Origin: Pseudomonadota bacterium
GTDB lineage: Bacteria; Pseudomonadota; Gammaproteobacteria; Steroidobacterales; Steroidobacteraceae
Reading direction: 5' to 3'
Assembly: GCA_021815905.1 (NCBI GenBank)
Contig: JAKAZP010000075.1
Coordinates: 1-9,289 of the forward strand
Length of the DNA stretch: 9,289 nt
This document shows, one piece after another, positions 6,642-9,289 of this stretch. The notes beneath the pieces are model-generated. The model ran no database searches and had not been told where the DNA came from. It saw only the letters and a list, made by a program, of their open reading frames with translations. How positions within the stretch are numbered: position 1 is the first letter of the stretch; every line of letters starts with the position of its first letter. Both the position numbers and the translations under genes were made by a program.

Positions 6642-6828
6642 GGATCGCGCCCGTGTCCGACGCCTGAGGTCACATACGGCGGGTTCCTCGCTGTCACCGC
6701 TCCTCGCCGGCATGCCGCGCCCGATCATGGCCTGCGTCGGGCGGCTCGCGGTGGAGAGGAACCTCGAGGCCTTCCTGCAGCCCGATCTGCCCGGAACCCC
6801 GCCGCTGGTCGGAGACGGTTCGCGGCGC
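6638..6828 (+). pseudogene. Remnant of a GT4-type glycosyltransferase gene (Agt-like)
   Basis: Two pieces of one glycosyltransferase remain. From GTG 6638, overlapping the upstream stop, codons read MRIAPVSDA and then TGA at 6665-6667; in this family the start is typically MRIxxVSDAW followed by a PQVNGVV-like stretch, so the stop stands where Trp is expected. A second piece, in another frame (about 6703-6828), reads MPRPIMACVGRLAVERNLEAF and then DLPGTPPLVGDGSRR, the well-known PRPxxxYVGRxAVEKNxEAFLxLDLPGxKxVVGDGP core at the start of the sugar-nucleotide-binding half. Only about 40 bases separate the pieces, where an intact gene would have close to 200 codons, and everything after VGDG is gone. 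So there is a stop, a frame change, an internal deletion and loss of the 3' end. Family assignment rests on recalled consensus, not on a search. Confidence 0.75.
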
Positions 6829-6869
6829 GGGGGCGCCCGGTCAGCGCTAGCGGTCGGCGCGCTTTCGGC

Positions 6870-6875
6870 TATCAT
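6870..6875 (+). promoter_or_regulatory. Candidate -10 element for phoU
   Basis: TATCAT matches the -10 consensus at five of six positions and would start transcription near 6882, about 20 bases before the phoU ATG. No -35 hexamer or Pho box is visible at the right distance. If used, it gives phoU-dsbB a promoter of their own, separate from phoBR. A lone CTGTCAC half-site at 6691-6697 has no partner repeat. Confidence 0.35.
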
Positions 6876-6902
6876 CCGGCGCAGAGCCGGAGACATGCAC
6901 TG

Positions 6903-7670
6903 ATGGAAACCGCGGATCTCAGCCATCACATCTCGCGCCGCTTCAACGAGGACCTCGAGCGGGTGCGCAGCAAAGTGCTCGCCATGGGCGGGTTCGTCGA
7001 GCAGCAGCTGCAGAAGGCGATCACCGCCCTCACCGAGGGCGACAGCTCCCTCGGGGAGTCGGTCGCGCTCGGGGACTACCAGGTCAACAACATGGAGGTG
7101 TCGATCGACGAGGAGTGCAGCCGGATTCTCGCGACCCGCGCCCCGGCGGCCGGGGACCTGCGGGTGATCGTCGCCATCATCAAGACCATCACCGACCTCG
7201 AGCGCATCGGGGATGAGGCCGAGAAGATCGGCTACATCGCCTCCCGGCTCGCCAGCATGGAGCGTCCGGCGGACAAGTACCGCGAGATCAAGCACCTCGG
7301 ACGTCTGGTCTCGGAGATGGTGCACGACGGGCTCGACGCGTTCGCGCGCATGGATGCGGAATCGGCGCTGCGGGTCGCGCGGCAGGACCGGCTGGTCGAC
7401 GAGGAGTACGAGGCCGTCCAGCGCCAGAGCATCACGTTCATGATGGAGGACCCGCGCACCATCCGGCGCGCCCTCGATGTGATGTGGGTGGTGCGCTCGC
7501 TCGAGCGCATCGGGGACCATGCCAAGAACATCAGTGAGTACGTCATCTACATGGTCTACGGCAAGGACGTGCGGCATACCTCGCTCGATGACGTCGAGCG
7601 CGAGCTCAGGCAGCGGGGCGCCGGCGGACTCGAGGCCCCCCCGACACCGGACCCGGTGAGCGGAGCATGA
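6903..7670 (+). CDS. phoU: Phosphate signalling complex protein PhoU
   Basis: 255-residue cytoplasmic all-helical regulator, slightly longer than E. coli PhoU (241). It links the Pst phosphate transporter to PhoR and keeps the Pho regulon off when phosphate is sufficient. It has the two repeated three-helix PhoU domains, each with the metal-binding ExxxD signature: LERIGDEAEKI at 99-109 and LERIGDHAKNI at 200-210. It begins HHISRRFNEDLERVRSKVLAMGGFVEQQL, the usual PhoU start. The ATG at 6903 is preceded by GGAG about ten bases upstream; the tiny out-of-frame ATG-CAC-TGA just before it overlaps the start as TGATG. pstSCAB, its usual neighbours, are absent here; the closest genes are the glycosyltransferase remnant upstream and dsbB overlapping downstream. 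The C-terminal 25 or so residues are low-complexity and probably disordered. Confidence 0.95.
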   Translation: METADLSHHISRRFNEDLERVRSKVLAMGGFVEQQLQKAITALTEGDSSLGESVALGDYQVNNMEVSIDEECSRILATRAPAAGDLRVIVAIIKTITDLERIGDEAEKIGYIASRLASMERPADKYREIKHLGRLVSEMVHDGLDAFARMDAESALRVARQDRLVDEEYEAVQRQSITFMMEDPRTIRRALDVMWVVRSLERIGDHAKNISEYVIYMVYGKDVRHTSLDDVERELRQRGAGGLEAPPTPDPVSGA

Positions 7671-8218
7671 GCGTCGTGAAGGCATGGTCGATCCGCGGCG
7701 CGGGCGGCGGCGCACTCCCTGCCAGAACGGTCAATCTGGCGGGGTTTCTGATCTGCCTCGGGCTGCTCGGATTCGCGGGCTACGCGCAGTTCGGTCTGCA
7801 CCTCGACCCCTGTCCGCTCTGCATCTTCCAGCGTATCGGCATCGCGACCCTCGGGGTCGTGTTCCTGATCGCCGCGCTGCACCATCCGCGCCGCTGGGGC
7901 GCCGCCGTGTATGCCGTGCTGATCGCGCTCGCGGCGCTCGCGACCGTCGGCGTGGCCGCCCGTCAGATCTATCTCCAGCACCTGCCTCCCGGAGCCGCGC
8001 CGTCCTGCGGCGCGCCGCTGTCGGTGATGATCAGGTTTCTGCCGTTGACCTCCGTGATCCGCAAGGTGCTCACCGGGAGCGGGGAGTGCGCCGTCGTCGA
8101 CTGGAGATTCCTCGGCCTGGCCATGCCGACCTGGGTGCTCCTCTGGGCGGCCGCTCTCGGCCTCGGCGGCGTGCTCGTCAACGCGCGCTCGGCGAGGGCC
8201 GGCACCGTGCGGGCATAG
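7667..8218 (+). CDS. dsbB: Disulfide bond formation protein B (quinone-coupled DsbA oxidase)
   Basis: 183-residue inner-membrane protein that re-oxidises periplasmic DsbA and passes the electrons to quinone. Four hydrophobic helices at about 23-44, 57-73, 80-100 and 150-172. The first catalytic pair, C49 and C52 in DPCPLCIFQR, lies in the first periplasmic loop, with the conserved quinone-site Arg (R56) behind it. The second pair, C114 (SCGAPL) and C141 (GECAVVDWRFLGLAMPTW), lies in the second loop. All four essential cysteines are present. The start ATG overlaps the phoU stop as ATGA, so translation is probably coupled to phoU. No DsbA gene is in the window. It ends 18 bases before the convergent dapE stop. 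Confidence 0.95.
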   Translation: MSVVKAWSIRGAGGGALPARTVNLAGFLICLGLLGFAGYAQFGLHLDPCPLCIFQRIGIATLGVVFLIAALHHPRRWGAAVYAVLIALAALATVGVAARQIYLQHLPPGAAPSCGAPLSVMIRFLPLTSVIRKVLTGSGECAVVDWRFLGLAMPTWVLLWAAALGLGGVLVNARSARAGTVRA

Positions 8219-8236
8219 CCCCGCGCCGAAAGGCTC

Positions 8237-9289
8237 TCACGCGAGCAGATTCTCGAGCACGCCGACGTACATGCCGTGCAGCGCGTCGAGGTCGGCGACG
8301 CGCACGCTCTCGTTCACCTTGTGAATCGAGGCGTTCACGACTCCGAGCTCGACCACCTGCACGCCGAGGGGTGCGATGAAGCGCCCGTCGGAGGTCCCGC
8401 CGCCCGTCGACAACCGCGGCGGCTGGCCCGTGATCTTCTCGATCGCCGAGGCGACTGCGCGCGACAGCGCACCGGGTGGCGTGTAGAAGGGCTCGCCCGA
8501 CAGATACCACTCGAGCGTGTAGCGCACCCCGTGCTTGCGCAGGATCCCCTCGACCGTGTCCTTCAGGCCCTCCAGCGTCTGCACGGGGGAGTAGCGCAGG
8601 TTGAATCGGGCCTTGAGCTCCCCCGGGATCACGTTCGGCGCGCCGGTGCCGGCATTGAAGTTCGAGACCTGGAAGCTCGTCGGCTCGAAGTGCTCCGTGC
8701 CCTCGTCCCAGCGGCGGCTGGTGAGCTCGGCGAGCGCCGGGGCGAATGCGTGCACGGGATTTTCCGCGAGGTGCGGGTAGGCGACGTGCCCCTGCACGCC
8801 GTGCACCGTCAGGCGGCCGCTGAAGGAGCCGCGCCGCCCGATCTTGATGGTGTCGCCGATCGACTGCTCGCTCGAGGGCTCCCCGACCAGGCACCAGTCG
8901 ATTCGCTCCCCGCGCGCGGCGAGCACTTCGACCACGCGTTTGGTGCCATCGACCGAGGGGCCTTCCTCGTCGCTCGTGATGAGGAACGCGATCCGGCCGC
9001 GGTGCCCGGGGTGAGCGGCGACGAACGCCTCGCTGGCGGTGATCATCGCCGCGAGCCCGCTCTTCATGTCCGCCGCGCCCCGCCCATAGAGCATGCCGTC
9101 GCGGACGGTGGGCACGAACGGGTCGCTCGCCCACTCCTCGAGCGGACCGGTCGGCACCACATCGGTGTGGCCGGCGAAGCAGAACACCGGGCCGTCCCCG
9201 CGTCCGTGCCGCGCCCAGAAATTCGCGACGCTGCCGAAGCGCATCTCCTCGATCTCGAATCCTCGCGCCGCGAGGCGCGCGCGCATGAC
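8237..9289 (-). CDS. dapE: Succinyl-diaminopimelate desuccinylase, 5' end cut by the right window edge
   Basis: Di-zinc M20-family hydrolase of the succinylase branch of lysine/diaminopimelate synthesis: it splits N-succinyl-LL-diaminopimelate into succinate and LL-diaminopimelate. About 350 residues are visible. Counting from an internal ATG at 9286, the metal and catalytic residues are H40 and D42 (AGHTDVVP), D73 (GRGAADMK), E107-E108 (TSDEEGPS), E136 (VGEPSS) and H322 (NASIHKVNE), all shifted by 27 from H. influenzae DapE numbering as I remember it. [17 protein letters not shown] and [12 protein letters not shown] are also typical. The codon frame stays open through 9289, so the true start lies outside, roughly 27 residues further on. 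It converges with dsbB and no hairpin-plus-T terminator is visible in the 18-base gap. Confidence 0.95.
   Translation of the reverse strand, partial: VMRARLAARGFEIEEMRFGSVANFWARHGRGDGPVFCFAGHTDVVPTGPLEEWASDPFVPTVRDGMLYGRGAADMKSGLAAMITASEAFVAAHPGHRGRIAFLITSDEEGPSVDGTKRVVEVLAARGERIDWCLVGEPSSEQSIGDTIKIGRRGSFSGRLTVHGVQGHVAYPHLAENPVHAFAPALAELTSRRWDEGTEHFEPTSFQVSNFNAGTGAPNVIPGELKARFNLRYSPVQTLEGLKDTVEGILRKHGVRYTLEWYLSGEPFYTPPGALSRAVASAIEKITGQPPRLSTGGGTSDGRFIAPLGVQVVELGVVNASIHKVNESVRVADLDALHGMYVGVLENLLA

Noticed and set aside
6427..6903. 158-codon plus-strand open frame treated as a gene of its own
   Set aside because: Its first half is an out-of-frame shadow of the metallophosphoesterase gene; only the middle part has meaning, as the glycosyltransferase remnant.
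5682..7715. 677-codon minus-strand open frame across the metallophosphoesterase, pseudogene and phoU
   Set aside because: Antisense to two clear genes; the long frame reflects missing stop codons in GC-rich sequence.

Overview
The window is chromosomal housekeeping sequence from a very GC-rich proteobacterium, most likely a gammaproteobacterium. The pairing of a YoaA-type helicase with tsaB, a PhoB/PhoR pair, a four-helix DsbB and an E. coli-like DapE all point that way. A GTP-type PEP carboxykinase fits the GC-rich Xanthomonadales/Nevskiales/Steroidobacter side of that class, but I cannot name the genus. I see no RNA genes, insertion sequences, phage genes or CRISPR arrays.

Layout: (1) 1-614, minus strand: the N-terminal third of GTP-dependent PEP carboxykinase (pckG), running off the left edge. 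(2) 615-902: a divergent intergenic region with candidate promoters on both strands and a 7+7 bp inverted repeat. (3) 903-3607, plus strand: yoaA (Fe-S DNA helicase) overlapping tsaB (tRNA t6A synthesis). (4) 3608-7670, plus strand: a phosphate-control cluster. It holds a Pho box with a -10 hexamer, phoB, phoR, a metallophosphoesterase of the LpxH-like/PlcP-like superfamily, the decayed remains of a glycosyltransferase gene, and phoU. (5) 7667-8218: dsbB, overlapping the phoU stop. (6) 8237-9289, minus strand: dapE, convergent with dsbB and cut at its 5' end by the right edge.

The most interesting part is the phosphate cluster. phoB and phoU normally flank or accompany pstSCAB, but here a single metallophosphoesterase gene sits between phoR and phoU. 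Its active-site motifs and C-terminal NTGDWVES signature match the COG2908 group. That group includes LpxH-like enzymes and the phosphate-starvation phospholipase C PlcP, which works with a glycosyltransferase (Agt) to replace phospholipids by glycolipids. Directly behind it, at a GTGA overlap, lies a glycosyltransferase start (MRIAPVSDA) in which the expected Trp codon is a stop. A second fragment, VGRLAVERNLEAFL...VGDG, lies about 40 bases further on. The simplest reading is a former Pho-controlled plcP-agt-type membrane-lipid remodelling pair whose second gene has been lost. A palindromic, Pho-box-like sequence lies just upstream of the metallophosphoesterase gene.
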